Shown: piece after piece, positions 18,601 through 27,065 of the stretch
Layout of the letters: each line of letters starts with the position of its first letter
Position numbering within the stretch: position 1 is the first letter of the stretch
From: Flammeovirga agarivorans
Lineage (GTDB): Bacteria > Bacteroidota > Bacteroidia > Cytophagales > Flammeovirgaceae
DNA: 64,000 nucleotides
Assembly: GCF_012641475.1 (NCBI RefSeq)
Contig: NZ_JABAIL010000008.1
Coordinates: forward strand, 124,001-188,000
Direction: 5' to 3'
Translations under genes and position numbers: made by a program
The notes under the pieces: generated by a model
Told to the model about the DNA's origin: nothing
The model's database searches: none
What the model saw: only the letters and a program-made list of their open reading frames with translations

Positions 18601-18721
18601 GCGGATCTCCATTACCGGCATCTTTGATTGAACCACTAACACTGCGTTCTTGAGCAGAAACAGTGTTACTCATAAGGAGAACAGAACAAAATAGAATAAT
18701 AAAATGTAATAATCGTCTCAT
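15635..18721 (-). CDS. SusC/RagA-type TonB-linked outer membrane transporter, pair 1
   Basis: 1028 residues. A signal peptide ends at VSAQE, followed by a carboxypeptidase-regulatory-like Ig domain (residues about 25-105), a TonB-box-like MEEVVVVGLGVKREER segment and a plug domain with LYVVDGIPLNNN and DIESMSVLKGPAATAIYGSRG. A long 22-strand barrel ends in FGFKLNAKF with the terminal aromatic residue needed for barrel assembly. Role: active import of glycans or peptides across the outer membrane with the SusD partner, energised by TonB. It is a close paralog of the divergent gene at 19531, with most landmark motifs nearly the same. A good promoter lies at 18807-18838 on the minus strand. Confidence 0.95.
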   Translation of the reverse strand: MRRLLHFIILFCSVLLMSNTVSAQERSVSGSIKDAGNGDPLVGASIKIQGTTTGTITDFDGKFSLMVTDETVLEVSYIGYQSKKVNVGNQSVLNISLDMDATQMEEVVVVGLGVKREERSLGYAVQEVTGDDLGSVPNSANVMNSLSGKVAGVQINQVGGGPGSSSNVVIRGNAILDGSNQPLYVVDGIPLNNNNYENANDKDNGGVDTGDGLSGINPEDIESMSVLKGPAATAIYGSRGINGVIMITTKSGKGGNQGLGVDFSHASTISTFGITPDNQEQYAHGTNGAFPASPKDDFGMWGPKVTPGMTTNAYYDGQEREVKFYDNYDALFKPSYTANTNVALTKNTESSSVRFSYSNMSNNGNVDNQGYDRNTFSLRGTSDLNDKLHLDARANYVKEDAKNRPYMGNNGYNYMGYLAAIPNSYDVNWMKDYKDENGRPVGYDQNNNNPYWTMNEVSYEDTKDRFMGMASLTYDITDHLKVMGRAGTDYTSWRAYSVDPLYTPQYSGGRAYERTQLEREDNFDGMLTYDNKFGKFDVVANVGTSYMHIQRQYSDTGSSNFSDPLQQNPMSGSDRFMYYSAYEKAIASVYGTASIGYDGYLFLDVSGRNDWSSTLPLDNNSYFYPSISGSWVFSDMDWDTPDWLTFGKVRASWAKVGSDTDPYMLYQNYEIDGNSQDGLQTGGIKGNTINNSALKPSMQTSYELGFNLRMFDDIVNLDVTYYNSMSKDQIMKVRIPESSGYEDAIINAGEIANKGVEIALGINVVRKENFNWHSQINMAYNQNEVISLTDEVNQYLIGEGPVNIVAAPGQPYGAIYGTAYRRDDNGNIIVNEDGIPQVEDGYQQIGNSVQPWMAGWINNFQYKNFTLGIVIEGKFGGDLYSQTNAQMYSNGKHQDTADGRNQMHNTGTYNPGNMVYEDGTAFTGFTNSQDIQNYYQATSGVDEEFIYDASYIRISELSFGYTFPKVMISNLKMQDLRVSFVANNVCYLWKKTENIDPAASFAYGNAQGMEVGSYPLPQTFGFKLNAKF

Positions 18722-18806
18722 TTTTGTTTTGCGAAGTGAAATAAAAAATTTAGTCTACTAATTTATGTTTGTCATACAACTATACTATTTAAGTGTATTG
18801 ATGACA

Positions 18807-18838
18807 CAAATGTATCGAAGGTTTTTAAATATTTGCAA
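18807..18838 (-). promoter_or_regulatory. Bacteroidota-type promoter for the minus-strand susC
   Basis: On the minus strand a TTG (18838-18836) is followed, after 21 bases, by TACATTTG (18814-18807), matching the Bacteroidota -33/-7 consensus TTG-N19-21-TAnnTTTG. The start codon is about 85 bases downstream. Confidence 0.65.
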
Positions 18839-18866
18839 CATAATGCACGACTTTATCTGTTAATCA

Positions 18867-18891
18867 ATGCAAATACATGCAAAAACATGCA
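18867..18891 (-). promoter_or_regulatory. Triple direct repeat, 10-bp period, upstream of the minus-strand susC promoter
   Basis: On the minus strand the unit TGCATGTWTT occurs twice in tandem and begins a third time, exactly 10 bp apart. It ends 29 bp upstream of the -33 element. One-turn spacing is what a two-HTH (AraC-type) activator contacts. Confidence 0.5.
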
Positions 18892-18978
18892 GTGATTGGC
18901 GATTTTATATTTAAAAAAAATAGATTCGGAGATAAAATATCTTAATTATTTGCAAGTAATTTACGGTTTTCATGAGTG

Positions 18979-19000
18979 TGCCTGTTTTTGGGTTATGCAT
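18979..19000 (+). promoter_or_regulatory. Weaker copy of the TGCCTGTTTT motif
   Basis: TGCCTGTTTT followed 10 bp later by a diverged unit. It resembles the repeats at 18867, 19152 and 19247. Confidence 0.35.
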
Positions 19001-19114
19001 ATTCACATTGTTTTTAGTGGTTTTGTTAATAGAGGTAACTCACTTATTGTTAAGTGTATATAGTGTTATTTAAAATATGATTAACATCAAACTAAAAAGA
19101 CCCAAAATCACGAA

Positions 19115-19134
19115 TTTATGCAGCATTTACAGGC
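19115..19134 (-). promoter_or_regulatory. Minus-strand copy of the 10-bp-period motif
   Basis: The minus strand reads AGCCTGTAAA then TGCTGCATAA, a relaxed version of TGCnTGTTTA in tandem. Confidence 0.35.
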
Positions 19135-19151
19135 TAATTTGATGTTGATTT

Positions 19152-19172
19152 TGCCTGTTTATGCTTGTTTAT
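19152..19172 (+). promoter_or_regulatory. Tandem TGCnTGTTTA repeat, 10-bp period
   Basis: TGCCTGTTTA is immediately followed by TGCTTGTTTA. It lies 72 bp upstream of the -33 element of the plus-strand susC. Confidence 0.5.
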
Positions 19173-19243
19173 TAAAAAATGTAGGTATTATTAAGATTTT
19201 TTTTGTTAGAGAAAGGTAATTTGTATTAAAGTTTAATTTTATG

Positions 19244-19274
19244 TTGTGCGTGTTTATGCATGTTGCTACGTTTG
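19244..19274 (+). promoter_or_regulatory. Bacteroidota-type promoter for the plus-strand susC, with a tandem repeat in its spacer
   Basis: TTG at 19244-19246, then 20 bases, then TACGTTTG at 19267-19274. The 20-base spacer is itself a tandem TGCGTGTTTA / TGCATGTTGC repeat. The start codon is 256 bases downstream, so the leader is long. Confidence 0.6.
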
Positions 19275-19530
19275 TAATGTAAACAAAACACTTATATACT
19301 TCAGAAGAATAAAAGTAACATTATAAAACCATTTAATTTAACTAGAATAAAGTATGATAAAACACTACATTATCTAAACTACGTTTCTAACTTTTTATCA
19401 TTCTACACTATTCAATTGCCTGATCACCATTTGTTGATCTAGAATGTAATGTTAGTTCATTTATTACTTAAATAGGGCACTACCGCCTTTTTATGACTTT
19501 ACTATACTAATCTAATTCTATTATCATATC

Positions 19531-22500
19531 ATGAATAAATTTTTCTTGGTGCTGATCAGCATGTTTATGCTTTCGGCGGGGGCTTCCTATGCCCAAGAAA
19601 GAACCATTACAGGTACTGTAACTGATGCTGTCGACCAAGCACCACTACCTGGGGTTAATATCTTAATAAAAGGAACTTCAAGCGGTGCTGTTACCGATTT
19701 TGATGGTAATTTCACTGTTCAAGTTCAAGAAGGACAAGATGTCTTATCTTTTTCATTTATAGGTTATAAGACGATTGATTTTAATATCGCAAACTCAGAC
19801 CATGTCGATATCGCTCTTGAAGCAGATGCTGAAGAACTTGAAGAGGTAGTAGTTACCGCTTTAGGTATTAAAAGAGAGGAAAGATCGCTAGGTTATGCGG
19901 TATCTGAAGTGAAATCTGAGCAATTAGGTGAAAATTCATCAGCCAACTTAATGAACTCATTAAATGGTAAAGTTGCTGGTGTTCAAGTTACTCCGGTTTC
20001 AGGACCAGCTTCGTCATCTAATGTTGTTATTCGTGGTAACGCAGTACTTTCGGGAAGTAACCAACCATTATATGTTGTTGATGGTGTTCCGATGAGTAAC
20101 TCGACTTTCGAAAATGCCGACGATATGGACAATGGAGGTATCGATACAGGTGATGGTTTGTCATCTATCAACCCTGATGATATCGAATCGATGTCAGTAT
20201 TAAAAGGACCTGCAGCAACGGCTCTATATGGTACCAGAGCCATCAACGGTGTGATCTTAATCACAACAAAATCAGGTGAGAATAGAAAAGGATTAGGTAT
20301 TGATTTCTCTACAGGTGTAAACTTCGATTTAGTAGGGATCACTCCAACAATGCAAAACCAATATGCACACGGTACAATGGGACAATTCCCAACAGATCCA
20401 AAATCAACGGATGGTACTAGAATGTGGGGTCCAAAAGTGACACCAGGTATGACAACGGATAAGTTCTATGATGGCCAGACAAGAGAAGTAAAACACTACA
20501 ATATTTACGATCAATTCTACAAGCCAGGTGTAACTTTTAACAATAGTATCTCATTGACTGGTGGAAACGAAACTTCCAATGTACGTTTCTCTTACTCAAA
20601 CATGAACAACAGTGGTAACGTTGAAAATTCGACATTTAACAGACACACTTTCAACGTTAGAGGTACTACAAAATTAATGAATGATAAGTTAACTTTAGAT
20701 ACAAGGGTAACTTATACTCACCAAGAGGCAAATAACCGTATGGCAATGGGTAACTCCATTTATAACTACCAAAATGCATTAATGGGTATTCCTAATACTA
20801 TCAGCATGGATTGGATGAGTAACTACAAAGATGCCAACGGTAGACCGATTGGTTACAATGAGAGAAACTCTAACCCATACTGGACGATGAACGAAGTGCA
20901 GAACATGGATAAGCAAGACAGAATGTTAGGTATGTTAAGCTTAAACTATCAGTTTAACGAAGCATTAAACTTAGTTGTTCGTGGTGGTACTGACGTTACT
21001 TCATTTAGACAAAATACTTTAGATCCGCTTTATACTCCATTGTATGAGCAAGGTAGAGCTTACGAAAGAACAAACCTACAGACTGAAAACAACATGGATT
21101 TCTTATTACAATACAGTAAGAAGTTCGGTAATTTCGACATTAATGCAACTGCTGGTGGTTCATACATGCACCAATTACATGATATGACAGATATTGGTTC
21201 ATCAAACTTCACTTCTGAAGATTTACAAAACCCGCAAGCTGGTTCTGATAGGTTTATCTCATTAAATAGATATGAAAGAGCGATTGCTTCTGTATATGCT
21301 ACAGCATCAATTGGTTATAAAGGTTTCTTATTCTTAGATGTATCAGGTCGTAATGACTGGTCTTCAACACTACCTTTAAACAATAACTCATACTTCTATC
21401 CATCAGTAAGTGGTTCATGGGTATTCTCAGACATGGACTGGACGATGCCTGATTGGTTATCATTCGGTAAAGTTAGAGCATCATGGGCACAAGTAGGTTC
21501 TGATACAGACCCTTATAGCTTACACTTACAATACATGGTGAACGGTAACCCTGGTGGATATCCAAACAATGGATGGTCAATGGGTGGTATTGATGGAAAT
21601 GTTATTCCTAACCAGAATCTAAAGCCTTCAATGTCTAACTCTTATGAATTCGGTTTAGACTTAAGATTATTCAACAACAAAGTTGGATTTGATATCGCAT
21701 ACTATAACCAAAGAGCAACAGACCAAATTTTAGGTGTTGATGTTTCTAGTGGTTCAGGATTTAGCCAAGCATTAATTAACGCTGGTGAGATTCAAAACAA
21801 AGGTGTGGAAGTAATGATTAATTACTCACCAATTCAAAAAGACAACTTCCGTTGGGATATGATGGTAACAGCAGCATACAACCAAAACGAAGTAGTTTCT
21901 TTAACAGAAGGTGTTGAGTCTTACTTGTTAATGCCTACTACAGGATCTGTATCAGTACAAGCAATCCCAGGTGAATCATATGGTGTGATTATGGGTAAAA
22001 CATATACAAGAGATAATTCGGGTAATATCGTAGTAGATGAAAACGGTTTACCAGTAGTATCGGATGAAGTATCAGAAATTGGTAACGCGATTCAACCTTG
22101 GATGGCAGGATGGAGAAACACATTCACTTATAAGAATGTATCACTTTCAGTACTAATCGATGGTAAATTCGGTGGTCAGATTTACTCACAAACAAATGCT
22201 TCGATGTATGCTAACGGTAAGCATGAGGAAACACTTGTGGGTAGAGACGAGTATTACCAAGGCGGTCACTGGAATCCAGGCAACCTAGTTACTTCAGATG
22301 GACAACCTTACACAGGTTCTGTAGATCCGGAACAATATTATAGAAGAGTAGCAACAATCGATGAGCAATTCGTATCTGATGCATCATTCATTAAGCTAAG
22401 AGAAGTTTCAATTTCTTACAGACTACCAGCGAAGTCTTTAGAGAAAACACCATTTAGAAACTTATCGCTTACTGCTTATGGTAACAACTTAGGTTACTTA

Positions 22501-22623
22501 TGGAGAAATACGGATAACATCGATCCAGAGGCATCATTTACTTCAGGAAACGGTCAAGGTATTGAATATTTCAATATGCCTTTACCAAGAACATTTGGCT
22601 TCAAATTAAATGCTAACTTCTAA
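19531..22623 (+). CDS. SusC/RagA-type TonB-linked outer membrane transporter, pair 2
   Basis: 1030 residues. A signal peptide ends at SYAQE, followed by a regulatory Ig-like domain (residues about 24-105), LEEVVVTALGIKREERSLGYAVSEV as TonB-box/linker, a plug with LYVVDGVPMSNS and ATALYGTRAINGVILITT, and a barrel ending in FGFKLNANF. Long identical blocks with the divergent susC at 15635 (for example SGRNDWSSTLPL and GSWVFSDMDW) show recent paralogy. SusD follows 12 bp later. Role as for pair 1: TonB-driven uptake through the outer membrane. Substrate not determinable. Confidence 0.95.
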   Translation: MNKFFLVLISMFMLSAGASYAQERTITGTVTDAVDQAPLPGVNILIKGTSSGAVTDFDGNFTVQVQEGQDVLSFSFIGYKTIDFNIANSDHVDIALEADAEELEEVVVTALGIKREERSLGYAVSEVKSEQLGENSSANLMNSLNGKVAGVQVTPVSGPASSSNVVIRGNAVLSGSNQPLYVVDGVPMSNSTFENADDMDNGGIDTGDGLSSINPDDIESMSVLKGPAATALYGTRAINGVILITTKSGENRKGLGIDFSTGVNFDLVGITPTMQNQYAHGTMGQFPTDPKSTDGTRMWGPKVTPGMTTDKFYDGQTREVKHYNIYDQFYKPGVTFNNSISLTGGNETSNVRFSYSNMNNSGNVENSTFNRHTFNVRGTTKLMNDKLTLDTRVTYTHQEANNRMAMGNSIYNYQNALMGIPNTISMDWMSNYKDANGRPIGYNERNSNPYWTMNEVQNMDKQDRMLGMLSLNYQFNEALNLVVRGGTDVTSFRQNTLDPLYTPLYEQGRAYERTNLQTENNMDFLLQYSKKFGNFDINATAGGSYMHQLHDMTDIGSSNFTSEDLQNPQAGSDRFISLNRYERAIASVYATASIGYKGFLFLDVSGRNDWSSTLPLNNNSYFYPSVSGSWVFSDMDWTMPDWLSFGKVRASWAQVGSDTDPYSLHLQYMVNGNPGGYPNNGWSMGGIDGNVIPNQNLKPSMSNSYEFGLDLRLFNNKVGFDIAYYNQRATDQILGVDVSSGSGFSQALINAGEIQNKGVEVMINYSPIQKDNFRWDMMVTAAYNQNEVVSLTEGVESYLLMPTTGSVSVQAIPGESYGVIMGKTYTRDNSGNIVVDENGLPVVSDEVSEIGNAIQPWMAGWRNTFTYKNVSLSVLIDGKFGGQIYSQTNASMYANGKHEETLVGRDEYYQGGHWNPGNLVTSDGQPYTGSVDPEQYYRRVATIDEQFVSDASFIKLREVSISYRLPAKSLEKTPFRNLSLTAYGNNLGYLWRNTDNIDPEASFTSGNGQGIEYFNMPLPRTFGFKLNANF

Positions 22624-22635
22624 TCAGATACTATC

Positions 22636-24510
22636 ATGAAAAAAATTATAAAATATGCAGCATTAGCTGGTGCATTACTTTTCTCAACTGCTTGTACTGA
22701 TATGTTCAGAGAAATGAACGATAACGATTATACAAGTGGGGATATGGACCCTAAATACCAGTTCACTTTTATTCAAGCAAAAGTGTTCTCTAGTGGTCAC
22801 GAAGGGTTTAGAGGAAACCTGATTATGGCTGGACCAATGTCTGGTGTAACTGCTAACCCTCAGTATAATCAAGGACAGGGTTTTAATAGAAATGATTCTT
22901 ACACAGAAGCTACTTGGACATTGATTTACAATGATATCGCTAAAAACATAGAGGATATCAGAGTTCGTCTAGAAGCTCAAATGGAAGCTGAAGGTGTAGA
23001 GAATAAAGGTAAGTTAGCTCAAGTAGCGATTGTAAGAGTAATCAACTACTTAAGAGCAACATCAATATATGGTGATGTTCCTTATTCTGAGGCAGGTAAA
23101 GGATATTCTGAAGGGATTTTATACCCAGCGTATGACCCACAAAAAGATATCTTTGAAGCCATGGTTGTTGAATTAAAAGCAGCAAGAGAAAACATTAGTG
23201 AAGGAGCGTTATTTACTGAAGATTTCTATTATGGTGGTGATGCTGACTCTTGGGAGCGTTTATGTAACTCATTACTAATGAAGATTGGTATTTACATGTC
23301 TGCAGGTGACCCTGCAAGAGGTAAGGAGATCTTTGCAGAAGCTTTTAATACCAACAAATATATCGATGGTTTATCACAATCAGCAGTGTTAGGGCACAAC
23401 GAAAGTGATGGTCCTTGGGGACAAACAGTGAACGGTTCTGGAGTTGCCAATGAAGGTAGAGTAGGTGGACAATCTTATCAGTTTATCTCAGACCAAGCGT
23501 TAGTATCAATGCAGAAGTTAGAAGACCCTCGTATTTTCTGGGTAGCTTCTCATATCGATAACTCTGGTTCATCAACAGCAGCGTTTACAGACGTTAGTGC
23601 TTATACAGATTTTGATCCATTTGCTTATGATACTTCAGAAGGAAAAGAGTTCCAAAAGATTCACTTCAGAGGTAGTAGAGAGGGAGATAGACCTGACGGT
23701 AACAGAGGTGTTTATGTAATTGATGACCAAGTGATGTATACTGCCTTAACTATTACAGGTAAGGATGAAGATGGTGATTATGTAAATAATATGCATTACA
23801 AATTTAAAGATGGCGGTCAGTACTCTCAATTAGTTGCTGTAAACCCTTCTACTATCTTAAATGCAACATCACCAACAATGGTATTAGCTTCTGATGAAGT
23901 ACACTTTATGATTGCAGAAGCAGCAGAAAGAGGTTGGATTAATGCAGATGTTGTACAACACTTTAGAACAGGTGTAGAGCAAGCCATTAAGAAGTATCCA
24001 AACTTCTACCAAGGTCAAGATTATGTAACATCATTTGTTGATCTATATAAATCACAGACGAACCCTTCTTATTTATGGGATGTGGCAGTAGAAGATTATA
24101 TCAGTAGAGTAGTAGCTAACTTCGGTCAGGAAGGTAACCGTTTAGAGGATATTGTTTATCAACACTGGTTATCTCAAATTGGAAATGGATATAATGCCTT
24201 CGCATTGTGGAATAGAACTCACCTGCCTAGCATAGTACATGCAAATATGGGTGGAGATCATAAAAATGTGACTATTCCTACTTATAACGAAGATCCACTA
24301 ATGGAAGAAGATGCGGCTCCAACAGGAACTACTGACGTAGAATTACACTCTGGAGGTGTAACAAACGGTATTCGCCCTGCAAGATTCCCTTATCCAAATA
24401 GAGAGTTTACTGTAAACCCTACAAACGTAAATAGTGCAATCAGTAATCAAGAAAGTGGTAATCCTTCAGGTGATTTTATTACGGCAAAACAATTTATGAG
24501 TTTTAAATAG
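22636..24510 (+). CDS. SusD-like outer-membrane lipoprotein (SusD_2/RagB type), pair 2
   Basis: 624 residues. Lipoprotein signal with lipobox STAC, then FREMNDNDYTSGDMDPKYQFTFIQ, matching the start of the pair-1 SusD. Core motifs VRVINYLRATSIYGDVPYSEAGKG and YGGDADSWERLCNSLLMKIGI are shared. It lies 12 bp downstream of its susC, so they are co-transcribed, and is followed by a strong terminator. Together with pair 1 it forms an inverted duplication around the 18.7-19.5 kb control region. Confidence 0.92.
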   Translation: MKKIIKYAALAGALLFSTACTDMFREMNDNDYTSGDMDPKYQFTFIQAKVFSSGHEGFRGNLIMAGPMSGVTANPQYNQGQGFNRNDSYTEATWTLIYNDIAKNIEDIRVRLEAQMEAEGVENKGKLAQVAIVRVINYLRATSIYGDVPYSEAGKGYSEGILYPAYDPQKDIFEAMVVELKAARENISEGALFTEDFYYGGDADSWERLCNSLLMKIGIYMSAGDPARGKEIFAEAFNTNKYIDGLSQSAVLGHNESDGPWGQTVNGSGVANEGRVGGQSYQFISDQALVSMQKLEDPRIFWVASHIDNSGSSTAAFTDVSAYTDFDPFAYDTSEGKEFQKIHFRGSREGDRPDGNRGVYVIDDQVMYTALTITGKDEDGDYVNNMHYKFKDGGQYSQLVAVNPSTILNATSPTMVLASDEVHFMIAEAAERGWINADVVQHFRTGVEQAIKKYPNFYQGQDYVTSFVDLYKSQTNPSYLWDVAVEDYISRVVANFGQEGNRLEDIVYQHWLSQIGNGYNAFALWNRTHLPSIVHANMGGDHKNVTIPTYNEDPLMEEDAAPTGTTDVELHSGGVTNGIRPARFPYPNREFTVNPTNVNSAISNQESGNPSGDFITAKQFMSFK

Positions 24511-24582
24511 AAGATGGTTTTTAAATGAGCCAATTTTACCCCTCAGAAGGTAAAAAAACAGCTTAGAATAATTCATGTTTTT

Positions 24583-24615
24583 AAGGAGTTAGATAATTTG
24601 TCTAACTCCTTTTTC
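24583..24615 (+). terminator. Rho-independent terminator after SusC/SusD pair 2
   Basis: The perfect 11-bp stem AAGGAGTTAGA/TCTAACTCCTT with a 7-base loop is followed by TTTTC. Confidence 0.9.
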
Positions 24616-24717
24616 ATTCATTCAAGAATCTATTGTATTAGAAGACAAAAATCACCCTATTCCGAACCAATATTTAGTGTCTAAGTGTTTTATTATCAGC
24701 TCTAAAGACCTGTGAAA

Positions 24718-25260
24718 ATGAAATACCTAGTTTTACTTATTATATCAATACCGTTCATTGCCTGTGAACCGTATCAAGACATTTCTATCAATGAAATGAG
24801 GAACACTAATGTCATTAGTTCATCCAATTGGACGGTAACAAATGCTACTTATTATACAAATTTTGATCATGTTGATCGTTCATACTCATCTTCCTTAGAT
24901 CATGGACCCGGAGAAGTAGCCGTTAACTTCGATGTTGAGGCTAAAGTAGATGGATCTATGAGTTGGCATACACAGCAAAGTTTAGAATCTTCATATATCT
25001 CACATTTTTTCACTATTGAAGATCCTATTTTTTTCAATTCAACGGAACACCTATTGAATTGGTCTTACAAAGAAATCTTATCTAAAAATACCATCGAACA
25101 TTACCAAGCAGGTGTGCTAACGGTAGGGCCTACAAGAATAAGAACTAGGGTGTATGATGATGAGCCTGAAAAAGTTTTTTGCTATATGGAAGAAAATTTA
25201 AGGTTCGAAGGTAGAACATATCGCTATAGAATTGAGTTTTGGTTAGAAAAGACGAATTGA
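24718..25260 (+). CDS. Lipoprotein of unknown function, related to the C-terminus of the next gene
   Basis: 180 residues from the ATG at 24718. A GTG two codons upstream is possible, but the ATG gives a cleaner signal: MKYLVLLIISIPFIACE, lipobox FIAC. The mature protein is a beta-rich domain that lines up with residues about 170-314 of the next protein: SSNWTVTNATYYT versus GNSWNVENAHLYT, EDPIFFNSTEHLLNWSY versus QDPLFLQNGEYHGTWSW, FEGRTYRYRIEFWLEK versus VDGSQYLIEYLLLKE. Family not recognised. It follows the pair-2 terminator, so it is probably a separate unit with the next gene (30-bp gap). Confidence 0.65.
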   Translation: MKYLVLLIISIPFIACEPYQDISINEMRNTNVISSSNWTVTNATYYTNFDHVDRSYSSSLDHGPGEVAVNFDVEAKVDGSMSWHTQQSLESSYISHFFTIEDPIFFNSTEHLLNWSYKEILSKNTIEHYQAGVLTVGPTRIRTRVYDDEPEKVFCYMEENLRFEGRTYRYRIEFWLEKTN

Positions 25261-25290
25261 CAAAGTATTTACCCTTAATTATTGAAATAA

Positions 25291-26235
25291 ATGAAATTCC
25301 TATCTAACCTCTCAATTACAATTTTAATAATTCTTCTTTGCGTTTCTTGTGATACTAATGAAGAACCTAATATCTCTACACTAACATTAGAAAGCACCAA
25401 CAACTTTGATGTAAATACAACTTTTAAAGATACTGCAGGAGGTTTTGAAGATGATAAAATCTATGTTAGTTTTTCTGTAAAGACACCCTCTAGAATAAAT
25501 TCTGCACACTTAAAGGTATTAGTCAATAATACTGAAGCTGAAGTAATTGATCTACTTGATCTGCCTGCAAACTTAATTGCACAATTAACCGTGGTAAATC
25601 AGCGTAGTACGACAAATGTTCCCATTGGTAATAATTTATTAGGCCAAAGTGAAGCAATTTTTACTTTGGATGGCTATATCATAAATGCAGTATTGTCTTA
25701 TACAGGCTTAGTTACTCTTCGGTTTATGTTTGAAGATGAGATCGGCAATGCCAATCACTTGGATGTGAAATTTGACCTTGTTGCAGACCCTGCGGATGGC
25801 AGGTTTTTTCTAAGTGGTAATTCATGGAATGTAGAAAATGCTCATTTATACACAACAAGTAATGGGACGGATTGGTTGGGGCCGTTTCCTGTTGAGTTAG
25901 ATTATTCTATGGTTTTCACAGGAAGTAGTACCTTTAATTGGTTCGTAGATTCTTCATTACATAATTATGTATCAGAAAATTTTCAAACCACTCAAGACCC
26001 TTTGTTTTTGCAAAATGGGGAATACCATGGTACATGGAGTTGGGAAAGTGGAGAACAGTCAGATAGAGCAGATATTTACAATGGAATGGTTCGTTTACAA
26101 TTGGATGCCCAAACGGTCTATCAATTTATGACTCAACACAACGAGGAAGGAGATTCCATGTGGGTAGAACATGAAGGTCCAATCAATGTAGATGGATCAC
26201 AATATTTAATAGAATACCTTTTATTAAAAGAGTAA
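25291..26235 (+). CDS. Two-domain lipoprotein of unknown function
   Basis: 314 residues with a lipoprotein signal (MKFLSNLSITILIILLCVSCD, lipobox CVSC). Residues about 25-170 form an extra beta-rich domain (FEDDKIYVSFSVKTPSRINSAHLKVLV); residues about 170-314 match the preceding lipoprotein. The pair probably arose by duplication, with domain gain or loss. Sitting just after a SusC/SusD pair it could be an accessory surface-binding lipoprotein, but nothing in the sequence proves this. It ends 12 bp from the convergent reductase gene with no terminator between. Confidence 0.65.
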   Translation: MKFLSNLSITILIILLCVSCDTNEEPNISTLTLESTNNFDVNTTFKDTAGGFEDDKIYVSFSVKTPSRINSAHLKVLVNNTEAEVIDLLDLPANLIAQLTVVNQRSTTNVPIGNNLLGQSEAIFTLDGYIINAVLSYTGLVTLRFMFEDEIGNANHLDVKFDLVADPADGRFFLSGNSWNVENAHLYTTSNGTDWLGPFPVELDYSMVFTGSSTFNWFVDSSLHNYVSENFQTTQDPLFLQNGEYHGTWSWESGEQSDRADIYNGMVRLQLDAQTVYQFMTQHNEEGDSMWVEHEGPINVDGSQYLIEYLLLKE

Positions 26236-26247
26236 ATGCAGATAAAA

Positions 26248-26784
26248 TTAACGGGCAACGTGGTAGTGCATCTCAACAATACCTGAAGGGTGGTTTTTAC
26301 AAAAGGTGAGTTCAAAAGTTGTTGTCTTACCAAAAGGTGAAAATAGAGGGACACCATTGCCTAATACAATAGGAGCAATAAATAATCGAAGTTCATCTAT
26401 TAAACTATTATCTTGTAATAGTGCATTTACTTTACCTCCACCAATCAACCAAATATCTTTATCCGATGGTTGGTTTTTTAGAGACCTTATGGTTCCCATT
26501 ACATCATCAGCAATGAAATCTACATTGTCATCTTTTCTGGTTTCAGTATTTTTTGTGATGACATAATTTATTTTTCCTTTATATGGAAACTCCTTGCCAC
26601 TATTCTTTAATTTCTGATAAGTAGTATTTCCCATAATTGTGGTATCAATCCCCTGATAGAATTCAGTAAACCCATACTCTTCATGTGTTTCTTTCTGAAG
26701 TTCTTCAAGCCATTCTGTACTACCTTTAGAATTGGCAATTTTACCATCAATACTCATTGTAACAAAAGATATGATTTTTCGCAT
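26248..26784 (-). CDS. RibD C-terminal/dihydrofolate-reductase-like family reductase
   Basis: 178 residues, cytosolic. MRKIISFVTMSIDGKIA is the usual first strand and loop of the RibD-C/DHFR-like family. TTIMGNTTYQKL, INYVITKN, DIWLIGGGKVNALLQDNSLIDELRLFIAPIVLGNG (NADPH-binding glycine motif and core) and FELTFCKNHPSGIVEMHYH complete the domain, and the length is typical. Stand-alone members are annotated as dihydrofolate reductase family proteins of unknown substrate; a role in riboflavin or folate synthesis should not be assumed. Monocistronic, convergent with the preceding lipoprotein. Confidence 0.88.
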   Translation of the reverse strand: MRKIISFVTMSIDGKIANSKGSTEWLEELQKETHEEYGFTEFYQGIDTTIMGNTTYQKLKNSGKEFPYKGKINYVITKNTETRKDDNVDFIADDVMGTIRSLKNQPSDKDIWLIGGGKVNALLQDNSLIDELRLFIAPIVLGNGVPLFSPFGKTTTFELTFCKNHPSGIVEMHYHVAR

Positions 26785-27065
26785 GGGTTAGTTTTGGGGG
26801 GTCGATTGGTGAAATAATAACTATTAACAATTTAATAAATTTAAACGGTAAAAATAAAATTGAATTTTAAAGAACTTTTATCGTTAATAGTTGTTCTTAT
26901 TATGTTGCTGTTTAGCTCATTACCCAAATAATGTAAAGTCTTTGATTTGAACTATTAAAGGAATGTGAATAAAAGTATATTTTACACTATTTATCGAACA
27001 AAATCATTGATCTTACGTATATAAAACCTATATTAATTACAGAAATTACTTAAAAACATATATAC
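26785..27065. other. Intergenic, 281 bp
   Basis: AT-rich, between divergent genes. No clear promoter boxes or repeats recognised. Confidence 0.5.

Larger units (their letters stand above)
18722..19530. other. Shared control region between two divergent susC genes (809 bp)
   Basis: No ORF on either strand. It carries one promoter toward each susC and at least five copies, on both strands, of a roughly 10-bp motif TGCnTGTTTA, mostly in tandem. It separates two paralogous SusC/SusD pairs, so a common regulator could control both. The regulator itself is not visible next to it. Confidence 0.7.

Noticed and set aside
18867-18891. Triple 10-bp repeat considered as a CRISPR or iteron array
   Set aside because: Units are too short and few, with no spacers, cas genes or replication genes; a regulator site is the simpler reading.
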